Assembly (NCBI GenBank): GCA_964036315.1
Contig: OZ038488.1
Coordinates: 65,860,642 to 65,924,641, forward strand
Length of the DNA: 64,000 nucleotides
Source: Acanthosepion esculentum
Lineage: Eukaryota; Mollusca; Cephalopoda; Sepiida; Sepiidae
Reading direction: 5' to 3'
Below the pieces are notes generated by a model that saw only the letters and a program-made list of their open reading frames with translations, was not told the origin of the DNA and made no database searches. The stretch's first letter is position 1; each line of letters opens with the position of its first letter. This document shows positions 12,461 to 22,317 of the stretch, piece after piece. The translations under genes and the position numbers were made by a program.

Positions 12461-12606
12461 TATACACAAAACACTTCAGTCAACACCATTTTTTATTTAT
12501 GGCAATCATTGAAAAATATCAAAACCAATAATTTAAATTTTGTATGCAGAGAACCAAAAAGTAAATAGATTTTCATTCATAGGAATGTGTAGAGATAATT
12601 CTGGGA

Positions 12607-12614
<8 letters not shown>

Positions 12615-12662
<48 letters not shown>
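12615..12662. repeat. (TA)n microsatellite
   Basis: Pure TA tract inside the intron or flank beyond exon 10. Confidence 0.97.
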
Positions 12663-12663
<1 letters not shown>

Positions 12664-12988
12664 TAGAACAATGTTAGGAAAATCAATGACAAAGTGGAAA
12701 AATTTTTCATGTGACACATTTCATCCTTTAGGACTTCAAACTAAAATAATGTTTGTGTCCATGCAACTACACATGTGCATGAAGAAAACTTAGAAGATTA
12801 AAATTTCATGCATACAAAGGAAATTTTAAAAATTTAAATTTTCAGCAACCCCTCTCGTTTGTGCACATCAACATAAACATCACTTTAGTCCAATGTCGGA
12901 CAAAATGTGCGATAGAGCTAGTTCTATTTTAGTCAAGTATAAATGTTTATATATAAAACATTTATCAATATATAAAAAAAATTTTTAC

Positions 12989-13055
12989 CTTCAAATGTAA
13001 GAGAAGAAGGTTTGTCAGTCATGGCATTGAAAACTTTGACATTTCTCTCACAAGG
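12989..13055 (-). CDS. ASPSCR1: TUG exon 10 (residues 368-390), last in window
   Basis: This 67-base exon lies between TTTTTAG and GTAAAA, phase 0 to phase 1. It opens PCERNVKVFNA and ends SSLTFE, comparable to the vertebrate PVDREPVVCH segment that precedes the helical LPDEFF region and the UBX domain. Those following parts are missing from the window, so the gene is cut by the left edge or the next exon was missed. Confidence 0.8.
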
Positions 13056-13684
13056 CTAAAAATAAAAACACAACATATCAGTTATATAACAGGAGAAAAT
13101 GGAAAATATAACATTCGTCAGAGTTAATTTATGGATTTTACAAGTACCAAAATGTTAACTACTAAAATCAGTTACTATTCAAAAAATGAGTTTACACTCA
13201 CTATAATCACTAATTTGTTCTAAACCAATTCAAATCTTCAAAGTACATGCTTTAATTAGTTTATATGGTTATTTTTTTAATTAGATAAAATAGAATTATC
13301 TAAAGTTTCTTTGGTCACTTTGTAATATGACTAACCCATTAAACACAAAAACTATATATTAACCAATATTCTAACAAAGTCATTTCCAGACAGAATTAGC
13401 ATCAAATTTTCACAATCTTCTTATAAAAGTTTTTCTGCCATTTGCTTGCTGAATGGAACAAGTGAAATTGTTTCTTCTATACAAGTAAATGAATGTTTGA
13501 ACAGATGCACAATTCTGTGGCATACAACACTTTCATACAAATAAACCTGCCAGCTGTCAACAAAATTTCCAGACAACTCCACAAGAGCAGAAAAATGATT
13601 AAAATTGATTTAAACTATTGAGGGAATTGAATAGGAAAATCAAAGAGAAAAAAACTCATTTTGTTGAAAAAGAACAGCACTTAC

Positions 13685-13709
13685 CATGAAATCCTCATGA
13701 TTTACATCA
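13685..13709 (-). CDS. ASPSCR1: TUG microexon 9 (residues 359-367)
   Basis: This 25-base exon lies between a strong pyrimidine tract ending TTTTCAG and donor GTAAGT. One base completes a Ser codon, then DVNHEDFM; it ends in phase 0. It is too short for ordinary gene finding. The phase fit on both sides and strong splice signals support it. As a microexon it could be alternatively skipped, but 25 bases is not a multiple of three, so skipping would shift the frame. Confidence 0.7.
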
Positions 13710-13859
13710 CTGAAAAGAAAAGATGGAAGAATTAGTTAAAATATTTTAGTGCCTTGGTCGACTGATACTTTAATTAAAAGGTAACACTCAAATCATATTT
13801 CCAAAATTCTAGTTTTCAAAGAATAAGTAAAAAAAACGATAATACAAATGCAGAAAGCA

Positions 13860-14230
13860 TGTCACACAGAAGTCTGTTAAAGGGCTACAAAGCACCTGTC
13901 TAGATATGAGGAGGGGCTGAAAAGTTCTCAGTTCAACTCATTTCCCATTGTCAGTATTCTGATTGATGCAAATATTCTGTGTATTTAGGTAGCAAATATT
14001 CTTTAAGACAATTTTTAAAAAAAGAAAAAAAAAGAAAAGACAGACATTTTCTATTGATTCATTTTACTGACTGGCTTTTCCAAATTATGAATAATCCTCA
14101 GAAAAGGAGAAAATTCCATCAAAAATTTGAAGTTCATTTTGGGAAAAAAAGTACCATAAATAAGCTTTGGACAATTGCTAATGGAATTTCCTCCTTGTCT
14201 GAAAACAATTGAAAAAATTTGGTCAGTAAA
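13860..14230. other. Intron 8 sequence with a transposon-end-like motif
   Basis: GGGCTGAAAAGTTCTCAG at 13,914-13,931 matches the end of the inverted-repeat element at 10.1 kb. The rest, A-rich at 14,020, shows nothing recognised. Confidence 0.35.
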
Positions 14231-14248
14231 ATTAATCAATACAAAATG

Positions 14249-14251
<3 letters not shown>

Positions 14252-14313
<62 letters not shown>

Positions 14314-14328
14314 CATACATACATACAC
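14252..14328. repeat. (TA)n(CATA)n compound microsatellite
   Basis: A TA tract passes into CATA tetranucleotides. The same compound form occurs at 21,911-21,980. Confidence 0.95.
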
Positions 14329-15199
14329 TTAAAATAAAAATACACTTATTCTTCACCATTCAGTACAACTGAGTTTTATTTAACACTTGCTACATGAAAC
14401 CCAAAGTTGCACCAAATCGTGAGGAACAAATGTATTTTTATTCTTAGTAAGAATTTTAGCTCTGTTATTTTATATCAAGCACTGTTTTATTATGACCAGC
14501 ACTCACTGTCTCATGGCAAAATGGAACAAATGGTTACTTAGCTTAACATTGAACATAAGAGCATTATGAACACATTGTTCAATTTCAGCTATTTCTTTAG
14601 AGCAACAGTATAGAACGATAAAACCATATGCGGTCCATATAACATCAGGACAACCTTCAAAAGCGTGACAACACCTCGCAGATATCTCTCTCGAGTGAGA
14701 CCCCCCATAGAGGAGAACGGGACTAAAGACTGTGTGTACGCTATCCCGTGCAGCTGCGGAAAGGAATATAAAGGAGAAACAGGCCGCCCCCTCAAGGTAA
14801 GGCTTCAAGAACACCAGAAAGCTGTAATGCGAGGGGAAGTAGAAAAATCAGGCGTGGCTGACCACATATGGAGAGAGAAGGGAGATCACCGTCCCCTGTG
14901 GGATCAGGTTGAGATCATAGACAGGGAACACCATTGGAAAATTCGTAAACTTAAGGAATCAGCACATATGCTAGGCCACAAAAATCTCCTGAGTTGGCCA
15001 AGCATAGAAATAAATACAATATGGGAACCAGTAATAAGGAGTGCCAGAGAACAGCAATGATAACAAAAGTTGCAATATGAGATCTGGTAAAGAACATGCA
15101 ATGATAACAGCAAAATTGCAATATGAGTACTGGTAAAAAAAGGTTGCTGAAAAATTAGGTTTATAATACTCAGAAATTCATACCCAGATGTCCTCAAGG

Positions 15200-15290
15200 A
15201 CACATGGTACGGTGGATAAAGGCATTGGTTAGATCCAGTAACAGACCCAAAGAGTGTGAGTTCAATACCCGGTTCAGGCAGTGGAGAACT
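15200..15290 (+). promoter_or_regulatory. tRNA-like Pol III A/B box block in the Penelope tail
   Basis: A box-A-like TGGTACGGTGG (15,205-15,215, one mismatch to consensus) is followed 45 bases later by an exact box B, GTTCAATAC (15,260-15,268). Either the element tail contains a tRNA-derived segment or a SINE has inserted. It is probably not a functional tRNA gene because no cloverleaf was found. Confidence 0.5.
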
Positions 15291-15410
15291 TTCAGAGGGA
15301 AAAATTACCAGGAGATAACTGATAACTGACATCCATCAAACATGGCTCGTGGAACTAGAACAGTCTACCCCAGTGATCGAAATAAAGGGTTCGGTTCGAA
15401 ATTCCAACCA

Positions 15411-15450
15411 CCTGAAGAAGGCCGGAGCGTACAACGGCCGAAACGTTGTG
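15411..15450 (+). ncRNA. Hammerhead-like hairpin at the Penelope tail (tentative)
   Basis: CTGAAGA (15,412-15,418) is followed by an A, a perfect 5-bp stem (GGCCG with CGGCC, 10-base loop), then GAAAC (15,440-15,444) and GTTGT. This is close to the hammerhead core CUGANGA-stem II-GAAA, and AC-GUU-GU could form a minimal stem III. Penelope-like elements are known to carry hammerhead ribozymes. Against it: one extra A before stem II, A instead of U in CUGAUGA, and G at the cleavage position here. Self-cleavage is unproven. Confidence 0.35.
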
Positions 15451-15457
15451 ACAAATA

Positions 15458-15474
15458 TGGCGACAAAGATGAGG
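15458..15474 (+). promoter_or_regulatory. Primer-binding-site-like sequence
   Basis: TGGCGAC at the start is typical of gypsy primer-binding sites complementary to a tRNA 3' end (TGG pairs with CCA). Its position 41 bases before gag fits. The tRNA was not identified. Confidence 0.5.
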
Positions 15475-15498
15475 ACAATAGTCCGAATAATGTAAATA

Positions 15499-16941
15499 AT
15501 GGAAGAGTTCTTTGAATTTTCAAAGACCATGTGTTCTGCTATGCAACAGACACATTGGGAAGAACAAAATAAATCGATTCAAAAACAAATCGAATTATTG
15601 CAAGTACAACAAATCCAGTAACAACAACAACAGATACAACTGCAGGAACGGCAGGAACGGCAGGAACAGCAGTTAGATTTACAAAAGCAAATTTTAAAGC
15701 AGCAAGAAGTCTTTGAAAAGATATTAACAAAACAAGTCGATCAAAAGGAAGGATAAAGATTTTTCTCTGCTGAAGGGATTATTAATTCACTTTCAGAATT
15801 CCATTACAAACCTATGGAAGGTGTAACTTTTCCAGCGTACTTCAGACGGTATGAAACAATTTTTTCAAAAAGATGTCAGTTATGGTCTGACGAAGAAAAA
15901 ATTATATTACTATTACAAAAATTAGGTGCTCAGGAAAACACCAAGTACACTAATTTCATTCTACCAAAGAAGCCGGAGGATATATCATTCAAAGAAATGA
16001 TTGAAATATTGTCTAAAATATTTGGTGAACGTGAAAGTTTATTTCTTACACGTTATAAATGTTTAAATATGGTTAAACAGGAAGAAGACGACTTTATTTC
16101 ATACGCAGGAAAAGTGAATTCTCAGTGTGAATTATTCGAGATCAAAGAAATTAATGAAAACATGTTTAAGTGTTTAATTTTTGCTCAAGGGTTAACTGCA
16201 ACAAAGGATAAAGAAATTCATTCAAGAATACTGGCAATTATTGAACAAGATACAGAAGTAACGTTACAGAAAGTTACGGAGGAATGTCAGAAATTACTCA
16301 ATATAAAATGGGACAATATAAGTATAGAGGAGAAAAATATTACCCTAGTAAAAAGAATTAAACAACGAGTCTACAAGGAAGTAAAATACTACTGCAAAGA
16401 ATGCGGTGGAATAAACCAGGCTACAAGTAAGTGTTATTTTAGAAATAAAATATGTTATGAATGCGGTCGAAAAGGTCATAAAGCTACTGTTTGCAAAAAG
16501 AAAAAACATCAGAAGTCCAAAAGGATAAATACAGTTGTATCTAAAAGAGATACAAATAATGAAGGAAGAAAGTATGTAGACGTTAAAATAAATGGTCGAA
16601 CTATAAGCTGTCTGCTTGATACCGGAAGTGACATATCTATAATCGACGAAGTTACATGGAAGAAAATTGGACAACCAAAACTACAAAACACTCAGAAAAA
16701 GGCTAGAGGTATTTCTGGAAGAAAGCTAAAATTCAAAGGAGAATTTTATGTGAAAGTGTCATTTGACAATAAAATGCATAAGGCAAAAATCTACATCATA
16801 TCTGGAAGAAATTCAAATTTATTTGGTATTGACTGGATTGTGTTATTCAATTTATGGGAAAAACCAATTAACACGTTTTGTAGAAACTTAAATGTGTCAA
16901 ATATAGAAAATAGCAAACAAAAAAATTCGTTGAAGACTTAA
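15499..16941 (+). pseudogene. gypsy gag with zinc knuckles plus protease
   Basis: The frame starts at ATG 15,499 and is broken by TAA at 15,619 and TAA at 15,754, then open to 16,941. The N terminus is Gln-rich and likely coiled coil (15,550-15,750), followed by a retrotransposon capsid-type helical domain (FPAYFRRYE, about 15,830-16,300). Two zinc knuckles follow at about 16,393-16,495. The first lacks its His (C-x2-C-x9-C); the second is canonical C-x2-C-x4-H-x4-C. The aspartic protease motif LLDTGSD lies at about 16,612-16,632. The protease then loses frame near 16,925, where pol continues in another frame. Confidence 0.9.
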
Positions 16942-17820
16942 AAGATGAATTTAAGGAAGTATTTGCTGACGGACTAGGTTGCTGTACTAAGACTGAAGTA
17001 AAGTTCGAGTTAAAGGATAATGCAAAACCAGTGTTTAAGCAGAAAAGAAAGGTACCATTTTCGTCATTGGAAATGATAGACAAAGAATTACAAAGATTAG
17101 AAGAGATTGGAGTAATTAAAAAAGTAGATTACTCTGAGTGGGTGTCACCCACAGTGTACGTAAAAAAGAAAAATAAGAGTATGCGCTGATTTTTCAACGA
17201 GGTTGAATGAATGTCTAAAGGACCACAGCTATCCTCTTCCTACGCCTGAAGAAATTTTCTCGAGGTTGAATGGAGGAAAAATTTTCTCGAAAATTGATCT
17301 GTCCGAAGCTTATTTACAAGTCAAAGTCGAGGAAGAATGTACAAAGTATCTAACTATCAATACACATAGAGGGCTATACAACTTAAAACGTTTGCCGTTC
17401 AGGTTGAAGGTAGCCCCAAGTGTGTTTCAACAAATTATGGATATGATGCTGGCTGGTCTTGAATTCGCAATGGCATACTTAGATGACATATTGATAAAGA
17501 GCCAAAATTTGGAAGAGCACAAAACTCATGTTCAAGAAGTATTCAAGAGAATACAGAATTACGGATTTAAAGTGGGCCTTGACAAATGCGATTTCTGCAT
17601 GAATAAAATTGAATATTTGGGTTAGATAATTGATCATAAAGGAAGAAAGCCTAACCCAAATAGAACAGAAGCTATTAAAAATATGCCTATACCGGATAAT
17701 GTAACAAAATTACAATCATTCCTGGGTTTAGCAAATTATTATAGTTTATATATTCCTAAAATGCACGAGTTGAGAGCTCTGTTAAACAAGTTATTAAGGA
17801 AAGGTAAGAAATGGTGCTGA
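16925..17820 (+). pseudogene. gypsy reverse transcriptase, frame-shifted
   Basis: From about 16,925 the frame shifts and runs to a TGA near 17,191; a second shift near 17,178 restores RT. The palm motif FSKIDLSEAY (Asp at about 17,296) and catalytic YLDD (17,476-17,487) are intact. The RT is interrupted by in-frame TAG (17,623) and TGA (17,818). The stretch after YLDD encodes the connection toward RNase H (FLGLANYY). These lesions show decay after insertion. Confidence 0.9.
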
Positions 17821-18549
17821 ACAAAAGAATGTGAAGAAGCATTTCAAAAAATAAAAAAGTGCTTATTATTGGATTTAGCATTAGCACATTACGATCCGAA
17901 AAAGGAATTAATTGTAGCATCAAATGCAAGCGAATATGGTTTAGGTGCGGTACTTTTACACAAATTCGAGGACGGATCAACGAAACCGATTGCACAGGCA
18001 TCAAGAACCTTATTACCTGCGGAAAAAAATTATAGTCAGATAGAAAAAGAAGGTCTGGCAATAATTTACGCCATTAAGAAATTTCACAGGTTTATTCATG
18101 GTAGATCGTTAGTTTTGCAAACAGACCATAAACCACTACTGTCGGTTTTTGGTTCGAAAAAAGGCGTACCAGCCCATACTGCAAATAGATTACAGAGATG
18201 GAGTATTATTTTACTCATCTACAATTTCAAAATGCAATACTTGCCATCAAGTAAAATCGCACAAGCAGATGGTCTATCTAGATTAATCCCCAAAAACTCT
18301 GAATTGCTGGAAGAAACGGTTATAGCAGCACTAAAAGAGGAAAAAGAACTAGCGGAAGTACTTGTTAACACCATTAGAGAGCTACCAGTGACACTGGAAG
18401 AAATAATAAAGCAGCGAAAATGGATGAATATATTACTAACATGAAGAAACATGCAAGGTGGAACGAAAAGAAGAAAAAAGGTTTAAGGGTGTCTCCATTT
18501 TCGATATGCGACGAAACACTGATATATGTGGATAGAGTCGTAATACCGC
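17821..18549 (+). pseudogene. gypsy RNase H region
   Basis: The frame is open from about 17,821 to 18,444. ASNASEYGLGAVL stands where the family has the catalytic DAS, so the first Asp is Asn. The downstream TDHKPL is intact. Frame is lost between 18,440 and 18,550 before integrase. Confidence 0.88.
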
Positions 18550-19338
18550 GTGTCCTACAAAAAAAGAGTTTTGAAAGAGTTTCATATGGGCCATCCTGGA
18601 ACCTCCAGAATGAAGTCGCTAATGAGAGGTTACGTTTATTGGCCTAGAATGGACCAAAATATAGAAGATATGATAAAACAATGTAAAGGTTGTCAGTTAG
18701 CAGCCAAAGCTCCACCGATAAGGACTCAACCCTGGCCAAAAACAGACGTTCCGTGGACACGTATTCATATTGATTATGCAGGACCATTAAAGGGATACTA
18801 TTATCTAGTAATCGTAGATAGTTTTTCCAAATGTCCTGAGGTTTATAGGTATAAACATCCGACAGCTTCAAACACCATAAAAGCGTTAGACGAAGTATTT
18901 AGTCATTTTGGAGTAGTAAATACAATTGTAAGCGACAATGCTACTATGTTTATCGGGAAGGAATTCAAAGGTTACTGTGATTCGTTGGCAATTGAACATG
19001 TAACAACGCTGACGTACAATCTTAGATCAAATGGACAGGCAGAAAGGTTTGTCAACACATTCAAGAGAGCATTAAGAAAAAATAACGGAATCAACACTGA
19101 AGAAAAAAGCTTACAAAAGTTTTTAGCGGTATATAGGATAACACCAAATCAGAATACAAACGCTAGGAAAATACGTTCAGTGTTCGATAGGATGTTACCA
19201 AATAAGAAAAAGAAAAATTATACGAAAGTAAACACAAAATTTACCACGTATAAAGAGGGCGATAAAGTCTTCTTTAAGAACTATCGGTCAGGAAAGTGTT
19301 TTTTTGGAGGACGGTATAGTGTCAAAAAGAATCAGTAG
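18550..19338 (+). pseudogene. gypsy integrase
   Basis: This is a 262-codon open segment. It has the zinc-binding HHCC (FHMGHPG ... CKGCQ), then the core with Asp in HIDYAGP (about 18,771), Asp in VSDNATMF (about 18,933) and Glu in GQAERFVN, so all three DDE residues are kept. The C-terminal region ends in a stop at 19,338, and a basic tail continues in another frame (19,392-19,637). It is cut off from RT by frameshifts, so it could be expressed only on its own, for which there is no evidence. Confidence 0.9.
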
Positions 19339-19391
19339 AGTGATATATATCATAAAAAGAGAAAAAATCTTTTGCAAAAAAAATTAACCAA

Positions 19392-19640
19392 ATGAGATAC
19401 CGATACATTGAAACCATGGAAAATGACAGCGAAATACCGATGGAAGTGTTATACGATGCTTTCCAAATCCAACTCCCCATAAATAGCGAAGTACCAATGG
19501 CAGTAACATTGACTCCAAAAATCACTGATTCTCAAAAATCAAAAAATACACCAACTCGGAATGGTAGGAGAAAAAGTGATAGAAAAAGGAAGAGGACTAC
19601 ACGTCTATGTCCAAATCCAAAGAGAAAAAAATATTGAAAG
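19392..19640 (+). pseudogene. gypsy pol C-terminal basic tail
   Basis: This 81-codon open stretch ends in a Lys/Arg-rich tail (NGRRKSDRKRKRTTRL), the usual end of gypsy pol just before the polypurine tract and LTR. It is out of frame with the integrase above. Confidence 0.65.
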
Positions 19641-19675
19641 CAAAATTCTAGGGATGAATTTAGCTCAGGGGAAGG

Positions 19676-19961
19676 TGTTATAGTGGAACAACCTGGCACA
19701 CCCCGACATGGATTGGTCAGTCTATAAAAGACTGACAAGCTATTGAAGAAGCAGGGAAAGTGAGACAGACAGAGAGAGCGAAGGCGACCCTTACGAACCT
19801 CCATGACTTATCTCCTGTTTTCCTTAGTATTACGAACTCTTGCTCATTTGTACTTTACGTACAATAAACCATTTTTATTTGTTACCTGATTTCTTGTGTC
19901 ATTGTAATCTTTCCACTCGGGATTACTTTGTTGTTTATATCGTATAATCTACGATATAACA
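19676..19961 (+). repeat. gypsy 3' LTR (286 bp)
   Basis: The LTR runs from TGTTATA to TATAACA, perfect 7-base inverted ends. It is preceded by the purine-rich CAGGGGAAGG. Inside are a TATA box (TATAAAAG, 19,723) and a polyadenylation signal (AATAAA, 19,863). No second copy was found in the window. Confidence 0.88.
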
Positions 19962-19984
19962 AAAAGAAAACTCTGATGCCCCAC

Positions 19985-19987
<3 letters not shown>

Positions 19988-20032
<45 letters not shown>
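19988..20032. repeat. (TA)n microsatellite
   Basis: TA tract just beyond the LTR, within intron 8. Confidence 0.97.
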
Positions 20033-20037
<5 letters not shown>

Positions 20038-20286
20038 CCAAACCAATTCTGGAATGTTACAGTATTTTCTTTTATTTGAGAAGATGAACTGTGAATAACT
20101 CCTGCTGATTATTTCAAAGACTCAAACCTTTGCACTAAAAGAATCAGATTTTCAAAGTAACTTTCAATATTGTCTTAAAACCGATAGATGTTGTTGATGT
20201 AGAGGAGAATACCGATAAATGCTTGAGCCATTGATTTAAAAACTAAAAAGCCAGAGGTAATTACAAGGAATTGGCAAATGACTAAC

Positions 20287-20333
20287 CTGAATTCATTATG
20301 ATAAAGATGCTGTCCTTTTGTTTCCTCGGGAAA
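20287..20333 (-). CDS. ASPSCR1: TUG exon 8 (residues 344-359), probable
   Basis: This 47-base exon lies between TTTATTTCAG and GTTAGT, phase 0 to phase 2. It encodes FPEETKGQHLYHNEF, which continues EEFK of exon 7. It lies about 325 bases from the end of the gypsy 3' LTR on the far side of a (TA)n tract. Support comes from clean splice sites and phases fitting exons 7 and 9. Confidence 0.72.
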
Positions 20334-20739
20334 CTGAAATAAAAGATTTAAAATGTTAAAAAATGTAAAGCATCTAAAGCAAATAGAAATCATTTAATGA
20401 AACTTAATTTATTTGTGTAAAAGCCATTCTACACCACTTCAAACAAAAGGTTAGGAAGGAACCCCGCCCCCAATCAATACTGGAAAGAGTAATAACAATA
20501 AGCAAGCTTGAGAAATTTATTTTCCTGAAAAAAAATCGTTTTAAGAGAAAGATTTTGTAAATTTCAACCAAAATTCTTCAATAAACAAAAATCAGTCAAT
20601 TTTTAACAATTGCTTTTTCAAACTGCACATATATTCATTTGTAATCCTTTTGCATGAAGTTAAAACAACACTTCTAATGTTATCTAAAGACGAAAACAGA
20701 ATTTATTTTTTAGGATATATTGTTATGGATTTACAGCTT

Positions 20740-21015
20740 TCCACTGGGAAATCAGAGAGCTGAATTCAAATTCCAGTCAGGTTCATTACAATCACTTACA
20801 CGTTAATACCTTTGGAAAGGGTATGGATCCATCTACTCCCCCAATTATGGGTTGAATAATAGGATAGAGTGGGTTCTATAACCTTGGTTGGCAACCAGTC
20901 TGTCGTAGAAAGAAATGGTAACCTAATGCAAGAAAATCTTCTGCTTAATCAGTCCTGAATCGAAAGAGACATGATCGCCCAAGCATGTATCATGTATGGC
21001 ACTTAACTGACTGAC
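20740..21015 (+). repeat. SINE family B copy, opposite orientation
   Basis: Contains TTCAAATTCCAGTCAGGTTCA, TACCTTTGGAAAGGGTATG and GGCAACCAGTCTGTCGTAGA, which are reverse-complement relatives of the 9.2-kb copy. Confidence 0.6.
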
Positions 21016-21109
21016 CGATACAAATTAATGAAAAATAAAATGTCTGGGTTTACTTTTTATTTTATCACAATTATAATGCATAGTAGCTTTTAACAGGTTT
21101 ATCCCTTGT

Positions 21110-21235
21110 TTCCTGTTTAGGATTGGATTTCCAGTTTGTTCTTCTGTCTTTTTATTCTCTTTCACTCCCAGTAGCCATTTGCGTCTTAGTGGCATTATTG
21201 CCTTGCTTGGGGTGAATTGATTTAAAAAAATACTT
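21110..21235 (+). pseudogene. LINE 3' terminal fragment
   Basis: GGCATTATTGCCTTGCTTGGGG followed by A-rich sequence matches the 3' end of the LINE relic ending near 29,990 (GGCTTTACTGCCTTGTATGGGG). Confidence 0.5.
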
Positions 21236-21903
21236 TCAGGACTGAGTGACAATTCTATAAGCATTTAAGAATGTACAATTTTTTTTAAATTTATGAAAAT
21301 TTTTTCTCAGTAACAATCAAACTATAATCTTACTAAATACAACAAGAATGAAGATTAATAAACCGATAAAATAAACAAATACTATTAAAAATAACTAGGG
21401 TCTGGAAGACAAGAATTTTGACTAAATGCCGAGTGAGTAAGTTAAATGTTTAAATGTATACAATTGAAAATTACAAATTTTTAATCAAACAATACAACAA
21501 AATACAAGAATAAAAATGACATACATTTCAATCTATATATGCAATGAATGTAAATTCAAATTGTATACGAACTGAAACCATGGATATTCTAAGGGTATTG
21601 ACAACTAAAATTATCCATTATTTCATGCCTCTGTTTTCTCACTTTTTGCTAATACATTCTCATTCTCTCCATTATCCCTTCCACCGTTTCTTGCCCATCC
21701 TTATTTTTATCCGTTATACCAACATACGGGAAAAAAGGAAGAAAGAATGCAAAAATCTTTTCTACTGTGCCTGAACTTTGATGATTCTATGTATTTATGT
21801 CATTCCATCATTACCTGACTTTCAACCTTTCTTTCATTGTTTATTCAACCTGCAAGGTTGTCTCTTCTTGTCTTTCTATTGTTGCCATCTCTCTCTCTTT
21901 GTG

Positions 21904-21910
<7 letters not shown>

Positions 21911-21967
<57 letters not shown>

Positions 21968-21980
21968 CATACATACATAC
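21911..21980. repeat. (TA)n(CATA)n compound microsatellite
   Basis: TA tract followed by CATA units, the same form as at 14,252. Confidence 0.95.
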
Positions 21981-22039
21981 AGGTTCAATAACATTAGTAA
22001 AAAAAAACTGCTCCATTTATACAATTAGACAAAAAAGAT

Positions 22040-22282
22040 TTTTACCCATCTATTAATAAACATACATTAAACTCAGGAAAACAATACATCAATATCCCCA
22101 ATGAGAACATAAATATAATTTATGCCAAAAATCAATATTATACCACAATAAAAAAAAATATGGACGAAAAAGGGCCAAAATAATAACTTTGATGTAACAT
22201 GGGGAGCTATGATGGCACTTGTATGCAAGCTCATAGGCATATATCTTTTTTTGTTAACAATATTTGTTAATTTTTTGATGAT

Positions 22283-22317
<35 letters not shown>

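Larger units (their letters stand above)
14612..15455 (+). mobile_element. Penelope-like element 3' part with GIY-YIG endonuclease
   Basis: An open frame (Met at 14,665, similarity starting somewhat upstream in the same frame; stop at 15,060) encodes YAIPCSCGKEYKGETGRPLK, then RLQEHQKAV, VADHIW, and IDREHHWKIRKLKES. This is the GIY-YIG nuclease of Penelope-like retroelements, with the Cys-rich PCSCG turn, catalytic Arg in ETGR, EH and the late RE/IRKLKE helix. The YIG half reads YKG. The reverse transcriptase is missing. The 3' region to 15,455 carries a tRNA-like Pol III block and the CTGAAGA hairpin. It lies antisense to TUG in intron 8. Confidence 0.85.
15456..19961 (+). mobile_element. 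Ty3/gypsy LTR retrotransposon, 5' LTR missing, decayed
   Basis: Order along the plus strand: primer-binding-like TGGCGACAAAGATGAGG (15,458-15,474), gag (15,499-16,941), protease, reverse transcriptase, RNase H, integrase (to 19,338), a basic C-terminal tail (to 19,637), purine tract and one LTR (19,676-19,961). PR-RT-RH-IN order and the HHCC integrase place it in Ty3/gypsy. No copy of the LTR precedes gag; the Penelope tail is joined instead. Several stops and frameshifts make it inactive. It lies antisense to TUG in the 6.6-kb intron 8. Confidence 0.93.

Noticed and set aside
12258..12467. Candidate further TUG exon (AG and GT signals around 12,373-12,438 on the minus strand)
   Set aside because: It lies within dispersed repeat C, which recurs at 40.1 kb, and does not encode the expected helical region.
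1..12900. Search for the TUG UBX-domain exons
   Set aside because: No phase-1 exon encoding the expected LPD.FF or FPDR..LQ blocks was found by eye; better treated as outside the window.
14503..14814. 103-codon minus-strand frame opposite the GIY-YIG gene
   Set aside because: It is the shadow of the plus-strand Penelope endonuclease.
15200..15290. Functional tRNA gene
   Set aside because: A and B boxes are present but no acceptor stem or full cloverleaf can be folded; a SINE or retroelement tail is more likely.
18550..19338. Domesticated host integrase gene
   Set aside because: It sits within a complete gypsy gene order with an LTR and adjacent frameshifts; there is no promoter or separate start context to support domestication.
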